Shown here in pieces: positions 1-7,926 of a DNA stretch of 39,135 bases. The notes under the pieces were generated by a model, which saw nothing but the letters and a program-made list of their open reading frames with translations, was not told the origin of the DNA and ran no database searches. The translations under genes were made by a program, and so were the position numbers. The DNA lies in contig DXFT01000057.1 of the NCBI GenBank assembly GCA_019114285.1, forward strand, positions 1 through 39,135, written 5' to 3'. The number at the start of each line of letters is the position of its first letter. Position 1 is the stretch's first letter. This DNA is from Candidatus Odoribacter faecigallinarum (lineage in GTDB: Bacteria > Bacteroidota > Bacteroidia > Bacteroidales > Marinifilaceae).

Positions 1-15
1 CAAAAATAACAAACC

Positions 16-48
16 AAAGGCAGGGGAGGAATCCTCCTTCTGCCTTTT
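16..48 (+). terminator. Probable intrinsic terminator of the upstream gene
   Basis: AAAGGCAG (16-23) pairs with CTGCCTTT (40-47), with a G-rich/C-rich inner stem and a short T run at 45-48. It probably ends transcription of a gene left of the window. No TAnnTTTG promoter box is visible between it and the next start codon, so some read-through into the ybbR-like gene is possible. Confidence 0.5.
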
Positions 49-76
49 AGTTCTTTCATCCTCAATTTATTGGCTT

Positions 77-1069
77 ATGATTGATTTCAAAACGTTAATC
101 GGTAAATTAAACAAATTCTACAAAGAGATACGCCTCAATAGAAACATTGTCACTTACCTGATTTGCGTTGTCATTGCCTCCATGCTATGGTTTCTGAACA
201 TGTTAAACCAGGATTATACCACCGAATTAAGTTATCCGGTCAAGTATGTTCATTTCCCTGAAGACAAATACTTAATCAACGAATTACCTGCCGATTTACA
301 ATTTGACGTTCAAGCGAAAGGATTCACTTTGTTAGGAAATCATGTCAGAACTTCTTTTTTACCTGTAACTTTCAATTTTGCACCCTACACAGACTTGTTA
401 CAAGAAAAGAATGGCATTTTTGAATATACACTAAACCTCAATGACATAAAAGAACGAATCGCCAGCCAACTCAATCCGGATATGAAATTAATATCCATTT
501 ATCCCGAAAAACTCACCTTTCAATTCGCAGCAACCAAAGAAAAAAAAATTGCTATTCTTCCCACGGTAAATTATACATTGAAAAAACAATATATTCTGAA
601 TCAAATTACGGCAGTACCGGACAGCGTATTGGTACGCGGAGCTTCCAATATCATTGATACCCTGCAATACATCCGCACGGCACCTTGGTCATTGAAAAAT
701 ATCAGCAAAACCCAGTCCAAAACCATCCGGCTGCAAGAAATTGAAAACTGCCACATTCAAGACAAAACGACAGAAGTCACCTTAGAAGTAGAACAATTCA
801 CGGAGGCACGGCGCAACATTGCCATCACTCCCCTGCATGTCCCCGACTCCATCAACATACGCCTATTTCCCTCATCAATCAATATCAGTTATGATGTAGG
901 ACTCAGCAAATACAAACATATCCGCAATTCAGACTTCACCTTCACAGTGGAATTTCCGACTAATCGGGAAACTACTTATCTGGAAGTAAAAGTCGATAAA
1001 GCACCAGACTTTATTCAAAACCTAAATTACAGTCCACAACGTGTGGAATACATATTAGAAAAAAAATAG
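77..1069 (+). CDS. YbbR-like domain protein, membrane anchored
   Basis: This 330-residue protein has one N-terminal transmembrane helix (about residues 22-42, ending near WFLNMLNQ) followed by a long beta-rich extracytoplasmic region, the layout of YbbR-like (CdaR-type) proteins. In Firmicutes such proteins modulate the diadenylate cyclase CdaA; the role in Bacteroidota is not established, so only the family resemblance is claimed. The stop is followed after one base by the coaE start, so the two genes are almost certainly co-transcribed and translationally coupled. YbbR-like next to coaE is, from memory, a recurring Bacteroidales arrangement. The ATG start follows an A/T-rich stretch with no Shine-Dalgarno sequence. 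Confidence 0.75.
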   Translation: MIDFKTLIGKLNKFYKEIRLNRNIVTYLICVVIASMLWFLNMLNQDYTTELSYPVKYVHFPEDKYLINELPADLQFDVQAKGFTLLGNHVRTSFLPVTFNFAPYTDLLQEKNGIFEYTLNLNDIKERIASQLNPDMKLISIYPEKLTFQFAATKEKKIAILPTVNYTLKKQYILNQITAVPDSVLVRGASNIIDTLQYIRTAPWSLKNISKTQSKTIRLQEIENCHIQDKTTEVTLEVEQFTEARRNIAITPLHVPDSINIRLFPSSINISYDVGLSKYKHIRNSDFTFTVEFPTNRETTYLEVKVDKAPDFIQNLNYSPQRVEYILEKK

Positions 1070-1070
1070 C

Positions 1071-1661
1071 ATGAAAAAAATCGGACTGACGGGAGGCATC
1101 GGCTCCGGAAAAACAACAATAGCAGAGATAATCCAACATTTAGGTTACCCTGTTTACATTGCAGACAAGGAAGCATCTTTCCTGATGGAGACGCATGAAG
1201 GCATCCGCAAAAATCTGACACAACGTTTTGGTACTGCTGTCTATACAACAGAAGGGCATGTTAACAAACCTGTGTTGGCAAAAATCATCTTTGAAAACCG
1301 CAAGGCGCTTCAGGAAGTCAACCGGATTGTACATCCATGTGTCATGGAAGCATTTACGGCCTGGTGCCACCGGCAGACCTCCCCGCTTGCCTTTTGCGAA
1401 TCTGCCATTTTATACGAAGGCGGACTGGAAAAATATTTTGATGCCATCATTTGTGTAACTGCCCCGGAAGACGTCCGTCTTGCCCGGGTCATGCAACGGG
1501 ACCAAACCACAGAGCAAAATGTAAAGGGACGTATCCGCAACCAGTTGGATGACACGCTCAAATGCCAACGGGCAGACTTTGTCATTTGCAATGATGGCAA
1601 ACACCTCATTATACCTCAATTAATCACAATCATTCAAAAATTACAAGCAATTAATCAATAA
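1071..1661 (+). CDS. coaE: Dephospho-CoA kinase
   Basis: This cytoplasmic enzyme phosphorylates the 3'-hydroxyl of dephospho-CoA with ATP, the last step of coenzyme A synthesis. A P-loop (GGIGSGKT, residues 8-15) opens the protein and a typical CoaE segment, NRIVHP, lies near residue 85. The length of 196 residues matches the family. It sits one base after the ybbR-like stop and four bases before the TerB-DnaJ gene, so it is the middle gene of a tight three-gene operon. No defect is visible. Confidence 0.95.
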   Translation: MKKIGLTGGIGSGKTTIAEIIQHLGYPVYIADKEASFLMETHEGIRKNLTQRFGTAVYTTEGHVNKPVLAKIIFENRKALQEVNRIVHPCVMEAFTAWCHRQTSPLAFCESAILYEGGLEKYFDAIICVTAPEDVRLARVMQRDQTTEQNVKGRIRNQLDDTLKCQRADFVICNDGKHLIIPQLITIIQKLQAINQ

Positions 1662-1665
1662 AATT

Positions 1666-2400
1666 ATGGCAAAATATGGGAAATGGATAGGCGCCGGCTT
1701 GGGGTTTGTTATGGGTGGTCCCTTAGGCGCATTACTTGGACTGTTTATCGGTTCAACATTCGACAATATCACAAATGCTGCAACCCCGACAGGAGACAAT
1801 CCAGCCTCTCCCAATAACGGAAGAGGGGATTTTATGTTCAGCCTTCTGGTGTTGGCAACTGCCATGATGAAGGCGGACGGACGCATCATGCGTTCAGAAC
1901 TGGATTACGTCAAAGAATTTCTGAAACGGAATTTCGGGCTGGAAGCGACACAAGAAGCGATGGGCATGATAAAAAAACTTAGCGAACAGCACATCCCTCT
2001 CCAAGAAGTATGCATGCAAATTCGCTACAACATGGCTCCGGCTTCACGCACCCAATTACTTTATTTTCTTGTAGGTATTGCCAAAGCCGATGGGAATGTC
2101 TGCTCTCATGAAATTGAATTACTGGAGCAGATATCAGACATGCTGGGCATTGACAAAACAACATTCAATTCCATCAAGTCCATGCATTACGATGACCTGG
2201 AATCAGCCTACCGCATTTTAGGCGTCAGCAGTTCAGCCACAGATGAAGAAGTAAAGAAAGCCTACCGAAAAATGGCATTGGAAAACCATCCGGACAAGGT
2301 AAGCCACTTAGGTGAAGACATCCGTAAAGCTGCGGAAGAAAAATTCACTCAAATCAATGTTGCATACGAAAAAATCAAAAAGCAACGCAATATGAATTGA
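1666..2400 (+). CDS. TerB-like and DnaJ-domain co-chaperone (DjlA-like)
   Basis: The 244-residue protein starts with a glycine-rich hydrophobic segment (about residues 8-30) that may insert in the inner membrane. A helical TerB-like domain follows (about 50-165), and a C-terminal J domain (about 178-240) carries the diagnostic HPD motif within NHPDKV. J domains stimulate the ATPase of DnaK, so this is a likely membrane-tethered DnaK partner with the DjlA order of TM, TerB and J domain. Its client is unknown. It is the last gene of the ybbR-like/coaE operon. Confidence 0.88.
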   Translation: MAKYGKWIGAGLGFVMGGPLGALLGLFIGSTFDNITNAATPTGDNPASPNNGRGDFMFSLLVLATAMMKADGRIMRSELDYVKEFLKRNFGLEATQEAMGMIKKLSEQHIPLQEVCMQIRYNMAPASRTQLLYFLVGIAKADGNVCSHEIELLEQISDMLGIDKTTFNSIKSMHYDDLESAYRILGVSSSATDEEVKKAYRKMALENHPDKVSHLGEDIRKAAEEKFTQINVAYEKIKKQRNMN

Positions 2401-2441
2401 AATCTCATAGGCTAGTATTTTCGAATGTCAATGAAATAAGT

Positions 2442-2449
2442 TAGCTTTG
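2442..2449 (+). promoter_or_regulatory. Bacteroidota-type -7 promoter box before the DUF5606 gene
   Basis: TAGCTTTG fits the TAnnTTTG consensus and lies 32 bp before the ATG. A T-rich stretch about 20 bp upstream could act as the -33 region, but no clear TTG is present. It suggests an independent start for the DUF5606/trmN6 pair. Confidence 0.55.
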
Positions 2450-2481
2450 CGCTCTATTTTAAAAACCACAAATAGCGAATT

Positions 2482-2901
2482 ATGTTAAAAGAAATTTTAT
2501 CTATTGCAGGAAAACCCGGTTTACAGAGACTGATTAGTAATGCTTCCAATGCCATTATAGTAGAATCATTGATAGACGGGAAACGCTTCCCCGCCTATTC
2601 CAATTCCAAAATCATCGCCTTGGAAGACATATCCATATATACAGAAAACGAAGATATGCCGCTAAAGGAAGTCTTCAAACGTATATATGATAAAGAAAAT
2701 GGCAAACCTGCCATTAACCACAAAGAATCTCAAGAAAAAATCACCGCATACTTTAACGAAATTGTACCGGAATACGATAAAGAACGGGTATATATTTCTG
2801 ATATCAGGAAAATTATACAATGGTATAATTTGCTTGTATCCAGAGGAATCCTGAATTTTGAGCAAGAGCAGGAAACCGAAAAGCCCGTAGAGGCACAATA
2901 G
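2482..2901 (+). CDS. DUF5606 domain protein
   Basis: The 139-residue protein begins MLKEILSIAGKPGL and continues with a short beta-rich N-terminal module (about residues 1-60), which I recognise as the DUF5606 family of Bacteroidota. A helical, charged C-terminal part follows. There is no signal peptide or membrane segment, so it is cytoplasmic. Its function is unknown. The next gene starts 4-22 bases after its stop, so it is probably co-transcribed with the tRNA methyltransferase, which hints at but does not show a link to RNA or translation. Confidence 0.8.
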   Translation: MLKEILSIAGKPGLQRLISNASNAIIVESLIDGKRFPAYSNSKIIALEDISIYTENEDMPLKEVFKRIYDKENGKPAINHKESQEKITAYFNEIVPEYDKERVYISDIRKIIQWYNLLVSRGILNFEQEQETEKPVEAQ

Positions 2902-2923
2902 CACTTTGAAATTCCCAGACACA

Positions 2924-3619
2924 ATGTTCCAGTTTAAGCAATTCACCATCCGGCAAGACCGAACAGCCATGAAAGTAGGTACAGATGGTGTATTGCTTGG
3001 AGCATGGGCAAATGTCCAAAGGGCACAATCCATTCTGGATATCGGCACAGGTACAGGACTAATAGCCCTGATGGCAGCCCAAAGAAATACACATGCCCGT
3101 ATTGAAGCCATAGAAATCGAACCTAATGCCTTCCAACAAGCTAAAGAAAATTCCGCTGCAAGCCCTTGGGCGAACAGAATCAACATAACCAACGTCGCCT
3201 TACAGAATTACTATCCCCCCATAACTTTTGATTGCATTATATGCAACCCTCCATTTTTCACACAATCCACCTCCTCTCCTGACCAATGCCGCAATTTGGC
3301 AAGACACAATGACACATTGCCATATAACGAACTAATCTTGCACGTTTGCAGGCTCTTGCAACCAGACGGACAATTCCATGTCATCTTACCGGCAACAGAT
3401 GCCGAAAAATTTATCGCACAAGCCCTTTTTTCCGGACTTTATCCTTTACATATCACAAAAATTTACCCTACCCCAAATAAAGCAGCCAAACGAATCCTCA
3501 TCCAATTTGCTCCCCAATATCACCAGTGCACAGAAGACTATCTGACCTTAGAAGTTACTCATCATCAATACACAAAAGAATATATGACACTAACCAAAGA
3601 TTTTTACCTGAACTTCTAA
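2924..3619 (+). CDS. trmN6: tRNA1(Val) (adenine37-N6)-methyltransferase
   Basis: This predicted SAM-dependent enzyme methylates N6 of adenine 37 in tRNA-Val (YfiC/TrmN6 family). The N-terminus FQFKQFTIRQDRTAMKVGTD is typical of the family. A glycine-rich SAM motif (DIGTGTGLIALM) follows, and then the adenine-N6 catalytic motif NPPF at residues 108-111. I chose the ATG at 2924. A TTG at 2906 would add six residues and align slightly better with family N-termini, so the start is uncertain. It follows the DUF5606 gene closely and probably shares its promoter. Confidence 0.88.
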   Translation: MFQFKQFTIRQDRTAMKVGTDGVLLGAWANVQRAQSILDIGTGTGLIALMAAQRNTHARIEAIEIEPNAFQQAKENSAASPWANRINITNVALQNYYPPITFDCIICNPPFFTQSTSSPDQCRNLARHNDTLPYNELILHVCRLLQPDGQFHVILPATDAEKFIAQALFSGLYPLHITKIYPTPNKAAKRILIQFAPQYHQCTEDYLTLEVTHHQYTKEYMTLTKDFYLNF

Positions 3620-3709
3620 TTTGATTGTCATTAACAATTTTCTTCCGCATAAAGAAAACTAAATGAATTTTTTAACAATCCATTAACTACCTATCTCAAA
3701 AAACTGCCT

Positions 3710-3717
3710 TATCTTTG
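3710..3717 (+). promoter_or_regulatory. -7 promoter box upstream of the ROK kinase leader
   Basis: TATCTTTG is a perfect TAnnTTTG match, 168 bp before the kinase start. No clear TTG lies at the -33 position. Transcription from here would cross a hairpin at 3789-3818 before reaching the kinase gene. Confidence 0.6.
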
Positions 3718-3722
3718 TCATG

Positions 3723-3825
3723 TCAAAGCAAGATAAAAGACACGTTTTTTTTCATAAGTTTGTATGTTTAGGTTAGTAGTTAGTAATTAATAAGGGGTCG
3801 GGCAACCGACCTCTTATTATTTTAT
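3723..3825 (+). ncRNA. Candidate small RNA or attenuated leader upstream of the ROK kinase
   Basis: A perfect -7 box at 3710-3717 predicts a transcript starting near 3723. About 65 nt later lies a strong hairpin with a T-rich tail, giving a unit of about 100 nt. A tiny ORF at 3766 (ATG, eight codons, MFRLVVSN) ends just before the hairpin and could be a leader peptide. This may be a free sRNA or a transcription attenuator for the kinase. I recognise no known RNA family. Confidence 0.35.
3789..3824 (+). terminator. GNRA-capped hairpin with T-rich tail
   Basis: The left arm (3789-3801) pairs with the right arm (3806-3818) over 13 bp with one G-U pair around a GCAA tetraloop. ATTATTTTATATA follows. 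The shape is that of an intrinsic terminator placed inside the leader of the ROK kinase gene rather than after a gene. A degenerate -7-like TATCTTTA just downstream (about 3827) might restart transcription for the kinase. Confidence 0.65.
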
Positions 3826-3884
3826 ATATCTTTATCCCGTGAAAACTCAAGCAATATTTAAATAAACAGACTAAACAATTCAAT

Positions 3885-4850
3885 ATGAAAACAGAAGTCG
3901 CATTAGGGATTGACATCGGCGGCACAAACACCGCATTCGGCTTTATTGACCAAGAAGGCAATTACCTGGCAGAAGGCAACATCCCGACAAACAACCACGA
4001 AGATCTCAGGGACTACCTGAAAGAATTGCACATGGCCATTGAAAACACGTTAGATTCCATACGGGACAATGCCATTCTCGTCGGCATAGGCATAGGTGCT
4101 CCCAGTGCCAATCATTTACAAGGCACTATAGACAATGCCGTCAATCTAAGGTGGCAGGGGGTACTTCCTTTCTGCGATATGATGCAGGAATACTATCCGG
4201 GCATTCCTGTTGTCATTGACAACGACGCCAATGCCGCCACCATTGGAGAAATGATTTACGGCGGAGCAAAAGGAATGAAAGATTTCGTCATGATTACCTT
4301 AGGGACAGGTGTAGGCAGCGGTTTTGTAGCTAACGGGCACATGATTTACGGACACGATGGTTTTGCCGGAGAATTCGGGCACATCATAGTTTCCCCCAAC
4401 GGACGGCAATGCGGCTGCGGAAGATGTGGATGTTTGGAAACATACGTCTCAGCGACTGGCGTGAAACGGACCGCATATAAAATGATGGCAAAATACAATT
4501 ACCCGAGCGAACTTCGCAACGTTCCCTTTAACGAAATGACTTCCAAAACCATTTGCGAAGCAGCCCTAAAAGGAGACTTGATTGCAATCAATACATTCAA
4601 ATATACAGCAAAAATGTTAGGCGAAGCCTTGGCAAATATTGTTGCCATTACCAGCCCAGAAGCCATATTCCTTATGGGAGGCCTCACAAAAGCCGGAGAT
4701 TTGCTTTTCAAGCCTACCAAAGAACACATGGAAATGAACATGCTGAAAATGTTCAGCAATAAGGTAAAACTCCTGCCGTCACAATTGACTAAAAATGTAG
4801 CCATATACGGGGCTGCCGCTTTAGTTTGGAAAGAATTGGACAAAAAATAA
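3885..4850 (+). CDS. ROK-family sugar kinase, probable glucokinase
   Basis: This 321-residue cytoplasmic kinase probably phosphorylates glucose or a related hexose with ATP. The N-terminal phosphate-binding motif GIDIGGTN lies at residues 8-15. The catalytic aspartate lies in VIDNDANAA, and the ROK zinc site is complete (GHIIVSPNGRQ followed by CGCGRCGCLE). No helix-turn-helix precedes the kinase domain, so it is an enzyme rather than a ROK repressor. N-acetyl-hexosamine or mannose cannot be excluded as substrate. Its upstream leader contains a promoter box followed by a terminator-like hairpin, so expression may be controlled by attenuation. Confidence 0.9.
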   Translation: MKTEVALGIDIGGTNTAFGFIDQEGNYLAEGNIPTNNHEDLRDYLKELHMAIENTLDSIRDNAILVGIGIGAPSANHLQGTIDNAVNLRWQGVLPFCDMMQEYYPGIPVVIDNDANAATIGEMIYGGAKGMKDFVMITLGTGVGSGFVANGHMIYGHDGFAGEFGHIIVSPNGRQCGCGRCGCLETYVSATGVKRTAYKMMAKYNYPSELRNVPFNEMTSKTICEAALKGDLIAINTFKYTAKMLGEALANIVAITSPEAIFLMGGLTKAGDLLFKPTKEHMEMNMLKMFSNKVKLLPSQLTKNVAIYGAAALVWKELDKK

Positions 4851-4856
4851 CCCATA

Positions 4857-4884
4857 GCCGGGGGCTGCTCAAAAAGCTCCCGGC
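4857..4884 (+). other. Strong hairpin after the ROK kinase
   Basis: GCCGGGGGCT (4857-4866) pairs with AGCTCCCGGC (4875-4884) around an 8-nt loop. It starts just after the kinase stop but lacks a following T run, so it may protect the mRNA 3' end or give weak termination before the next gene at 4919. Confidence 0.5.
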
Positions 4885-4918
4885 AACATCTGCAAGTATC
4901 TGACTAAAAAACTCATCC

Positions 4919-6352
4919 ATGAAACGCACCCTACATTTCCTCCTCTGCCTTGTCTTGTCAAGCGGATTGTACAATTGCCAGCCACAAGAAGATGAATTAA
5001 AAACCATAGAATATGTTGACCCGTTCATGTCCCAAGACATCACCAGCCATGGAAAACCGGAAACCGTATTGCCCTTTGGAGCTGTCAGGCTTGCCGCACA
5101 AACAGTGGATAGCGGAACAATCTCATCACTTGCATTCTACAATGCTGCCGACCAAGAGATTTCTCCGGAAGCGCGTGCCCTCCACTTTCTTCCGGTAACA
5201 ACTGCCCCCAACCCGGGAATAGACATACCTTCCTACATTTTAGAGAATCACGCCAACTTCCATAGCACAAACGAGCAGGCACGCCCGGGATACTATGCAG
5301 TCCAATTTGACAACGGCATCAAGACAGAAAGTGCCGTCACCAAGCGCTGTTGCATCATGTACTATCAATACCCCCAAAATGCAAAAAACGCCCTGCTGCT
5401 CAACCTACTTCCCCTTTCCCAGCAAGATTCTGTAAAAACCCAGATATGGAAAATCAACAACCGCACAATAGAGGGCTTCTGCAAATCACAAGGCACTGAA
5501 GACAACAGGCAAATCTATTTTGTCATTGAGTTCTCCCAAGACTGTCAAATATATATCGGAAAAAACACATTCCACCCATTGGGAAACAACCAGAAATTCA
5601 TCTCAGACGGATGTTGCCTCTGGATTGACTTCGGGCAACAAACGAACAAAATATTAGTCAAAGCCAGCCTTTCCACCGTTAATACGGAAGGAGCCGCAGC
5701 CAACCTCGAAAAAGAACTCTCACATTGGAGTTTTGACAAAGTAGAGCGGGATGCCAAACAGGAATGGAAACGTGAATTGCAAAACATCAAAATAACCGGA
5801 GAAAACGAACAGCAACTTAAAACATTTTATACCAAGCTATATCTATCCTACATGACGCCAGCCATTTTCTCTGATGTCAACGGCAATTATAACGGTCCGG
5901 ACGGAGAAATCCACAGTGCACACAAATATACCCACTATGCCGTCTGCCCTCCCTGGAACGACTGGGAAGATATACCGCCTTTATTAGCAATCACGCAAAA
6001 AAAGAAAGTCCGGGAAATGCTCCGTTCTTCCCAAAACGACCTCCGTTTCTCCGGCGTCCCACACCAAGCACAAAAGCCAGAAGACTTTCAAAACCAATTA
6101 CTGACTGCCATCGGGCTGGCACCTTCTGACCCGGACAACAACAAATTCCAGTTAGTAGCCCCGATCTTCGAACGGACAGTCATCCATTTAGGGCAAGAAA
6201 AACGTTTTGTCATCACAGTCACCCAACCCTCCGAAGCGCACATATACATCGAAGAAGCTTGGCTAAACAAACGGAAACTGGACCGCCTTTGGCTCACATT
6301 AGACGAAATCATGCAAGGCGGCAAACTAAACCTGATATTGACAGACAAATAA
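4919..6352 (+). CDS. GH92-like lipoprotein lacking the catalytic core
   Basis: The N-terminus is a signal peptide ending in a plausible lipobox (LYNC, Cys20), so this is probably a lipoprotein. Residues about 33-300 resemble the GH92 N-terminal domain (VDPF, a VLPFGAVRLA segment, then WSFDKVERDAKQEWKRELQN). The start of the GH92 alpha-helical barrel follows (FYTKLYLSYMTPAIFSDVNG). The last ~90 residues match the GH92 C-terminal sandwich (LVAPIFERTVIHL, then HIYIEEAWLNKRKL). At 477 residues it is about 270 shorter than usual, and the barrel between about 355 and 400 is nearly absent, including the region that carries the catalytic acid and base. The frame is open, so this is a clean internal loss. 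It is probably not an active alpha-mannosidase; it may bind glycans or be decaying. Confidence 0.72.
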   Translation: MKRTLHFLLCLVLSSGLYNCQPQEDELKTIEYVDPFMSQDITSHGKPETVLPFGAVRLAAQTVDSGTISSLAFYNAADQEISPEARALHFLPVTTAPNPGIDIPSYILENHANFHSTNEQARPGYYAVQFDNGIKTESAVTKRCCIMYYQYPQNAKNALLLNLLPLSQQDSVKTQIWKINNRTIEGFCKSQGTEDNRQIYFVIEFSQDCQIYIGKNTFHPLGNNQKFISDGCCLWIDFGQQTNKILVKASLSTVNTEGAAANLEKELSHWSFDKVERDAKQEWKRELQNIKITGENEQQLKTFYTKLYLSYMTPAIFSDVNGNYNGPDGEIHSAHKYTHYAVCPPWNDWEDIPPLLAITQKKKVREMLRSSQNDLRFSGVPHQAQKPEDFQNQLLTAIGLAPSDPDNNKFQLVAPIFERTVIHLGQEKRFVITVTQPSEAHIYIEEAWLNKRKLDRLWLTLDEIMQGGKLNLILTDK

Positions 6353-6393
6353 ACATAAGGCATCCCATAGCAGAAAAAGGATAAAGGTGACTT

Positions 6394-6424
6394 TTGCCCT
6401 TTACGTTTTATTATCGTATCTTTG
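6394..6424 (+). promoter_or_regulatory. Complete Bacteroidota promoter of the wzi-like gene
   Basis: TTG at 6394-6396 and TATCTTTG at 6417-6424 are separated by 20 bp, the canonical -33/-7 spacing. The predicted transcript starts near 6431, so the true start codon is the ATG at 6446 rather than the in-frame TTG at 6422 that overlaps the promoter. Confidence 0.82.
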
Positions 6425-6445
6425 CGCGATGAAATAAGAATAACT

Positions 6446-7900
6446 ATGCGATTGTGTGCCATTTCAATTTGTGTATTAATACTTCCCCTTCACTTGTTTT
6501 GCCAAGAAAGGGAAGTTTCTTTTCAAGTGGAAGCAGGAGGAGCAACTTCGGCCAAACCTTTTTGGCTGCATTCCGGAACCCGGGGAAAAATATCTCCGGA
6601 CACTTATTTATGGGGAAACTTCGGAGCTTTTTCTGATTTTTCTAAAACGGACACCCGGGCTTTTGACTTCGCACTGGGAGCAGAAGGCACCGGTTCTCTG
6701 GGAAAAGACAAAAACCGATTATTTGTCAACCAACTTTTTGGCAAAATCAGATGGCAAAACCTAACCCTGAATGTAGGTCTTTGGAATCAACCTACCCAAT
6801 ACGACGGTTTATCTGCCAGCAATGGCAACATCCTTTATTCCAATAACACCCGCAACATGCCAGGCATTTCCATCGCTACTTGGGACTACATCCGCTTCCC
6901 TTGGTTTTTAGGCAAATGGCTTGCTTTCAAATTCGACTACTCTGAATACGTGATGCTCGATGACAGGCATGTCAAACATGCCCATGTACATCACAAGATG
7001 CTGGGAGGAAAAATCACCATCATTCCACAACTTAGCATAGAAGGCGGCATAGAAGACTTTGCACAATGGGGCGGAAAAACGGACGAAGGGAAAATACGCT
7101 ACAACCTTAAAGACTATCTCAAAATGGTCTGCATTGAATCTGGCGGAGAAAATGCCAGCCGTTCCGACCAAATCAACAAATTAGGCAACCACATCGGCAA
7201 CCACTTCATCCGTATCAACTACCAGGGCACCCGTTTCGCCGCCACCTTATTTTATAACCACCTTTTTGAGGACGGATCAGGCATGCGTTACCAAAACTGG
7301 CCGGACGGATTATACGGTATCTATTTTACCCGCAAGGATAAAAGCAAATGGTTTAAAAGCGTTGTATATGAACTATATTACACAAAAAGCCAAAGCGGTC
7401 CCCGCCACGACCGTCCTGCTACCGATGAAGAAATAGCCCAAAAAGACCCCAATGACCCATTCCAGGACAGGATTGTATTGGGAGGTAACGACAACTACCT
7501 GAACCACGGAGAATACAGTTCCGGCTGGAGCTTATATGGGCAAATGATTGGAGCTCCCTTCTTCACGCCCCGGAAAGCCGTGGACGGCATCATCTCCGGC
7601 ACTTACAACAACAGGTTTATCGCCCATCATTTAGGCATTTGCGGTGAATTGCCTTTATGGAATATCCGCTACAAGATAATGTGCAGCTATTCCTTAAATT
7701 ACGGGACTCACAGCGTTCCCTTCCGCGATGCCCAAGGAAATGCCATTACCCGCAGGCAAGCCAGCGCAGCATTGGAACTCATCCTTCCGGAAAACAAACT
7801 GCCTTTCACAACAACACTTCACCTTGGGGCAGACCGGGGCAGCTTGCTTCCTCATCGTTTTGGAGCCATGCTAACCATTTCCAAAACAGGTATCTTTTAA
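6446..7900 (+). CDS. Capsule assembly Wzi-family outer-membrane protein
   Basis: The 484-residue protein starts with a signal peptide (MRLCAISICVLILPLHLFCQ) followed by repeated amphipathic beta strands rich in aromatic and glycine residues, as expected of a large outer-membrane barrel. The segments SAKPFWLHSGTRGK near the N-terminus and the WNQPTQYDGLSASNGN region fit the capsule-assembly Wzi family found across Bacteroidales. Wzi of E. coli is an outer-membrane lectin that holds capsule on the surface; here a role in surface glycan attachment or export is inferred. The start was chosen from the promoter at 6394-6424. Only 26 bp separate it from the downstream glycosyltransferase, so the two form a likely operon. 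Confidence 0.8.
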   Translation: MRLCAISICVLILPLHLFCQEREVSFQVEAGGATSAKPFWLHSGTRGKISPDTYLWGNFGAFSDFSKTDTRAFDFALGAEGTGSLGKDKNRLFVNQLFGKIRWQNLTLNVGLWNQPTQYDGLSASNGNILYSNNTRNMPGISIATWDYIRFPWFLGKWLAFKFDYSEYVMLDDRHVKHAHVHHKMLGGKITIIPQLSIEGGIEDFAQWGGKTDEGKIRYNLKDYLKMVCIESGGENASRSDQINKLGNHIGNHFIRINYQGTRFAATLFYNHLFEDGSGMRYQNWPDGLYGIYFTRKDKSKWFKSVVYELYYTKSQSGPRHDRPATDEEIAQKDPNDPFQDRIVLGGNDNYLNHGEYSSGWSLYGQMIGAPFFTPRKAVDGIISGTYNNRFIAHHLGICGELPLWNIRYKIMCSYSLNYGTHSVPFRDAQGNAITRRQASAALELILPENKLPFTTTLHLGADRGSLLPHRFGAMLTISKTGIF

Positions 7901-7926
7901 CACATCACCCCATAAACGCAGCACTT

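Noticed and set aside
6353-6393. Terminator between the GH92-like gene and wzi
   Set aside because: Only a 5-bp AAAGG/CCTTT pairing was found, too weak to call.
7657-7926. Upstream extension of the fusion glycosyltransferase frame into wzi
   Set aside because: The extra 90 codons overlap the wzi reading frame and are not glycosyltransferase-like; the ATG at 7927 gives a normal GT4 N-terminus.
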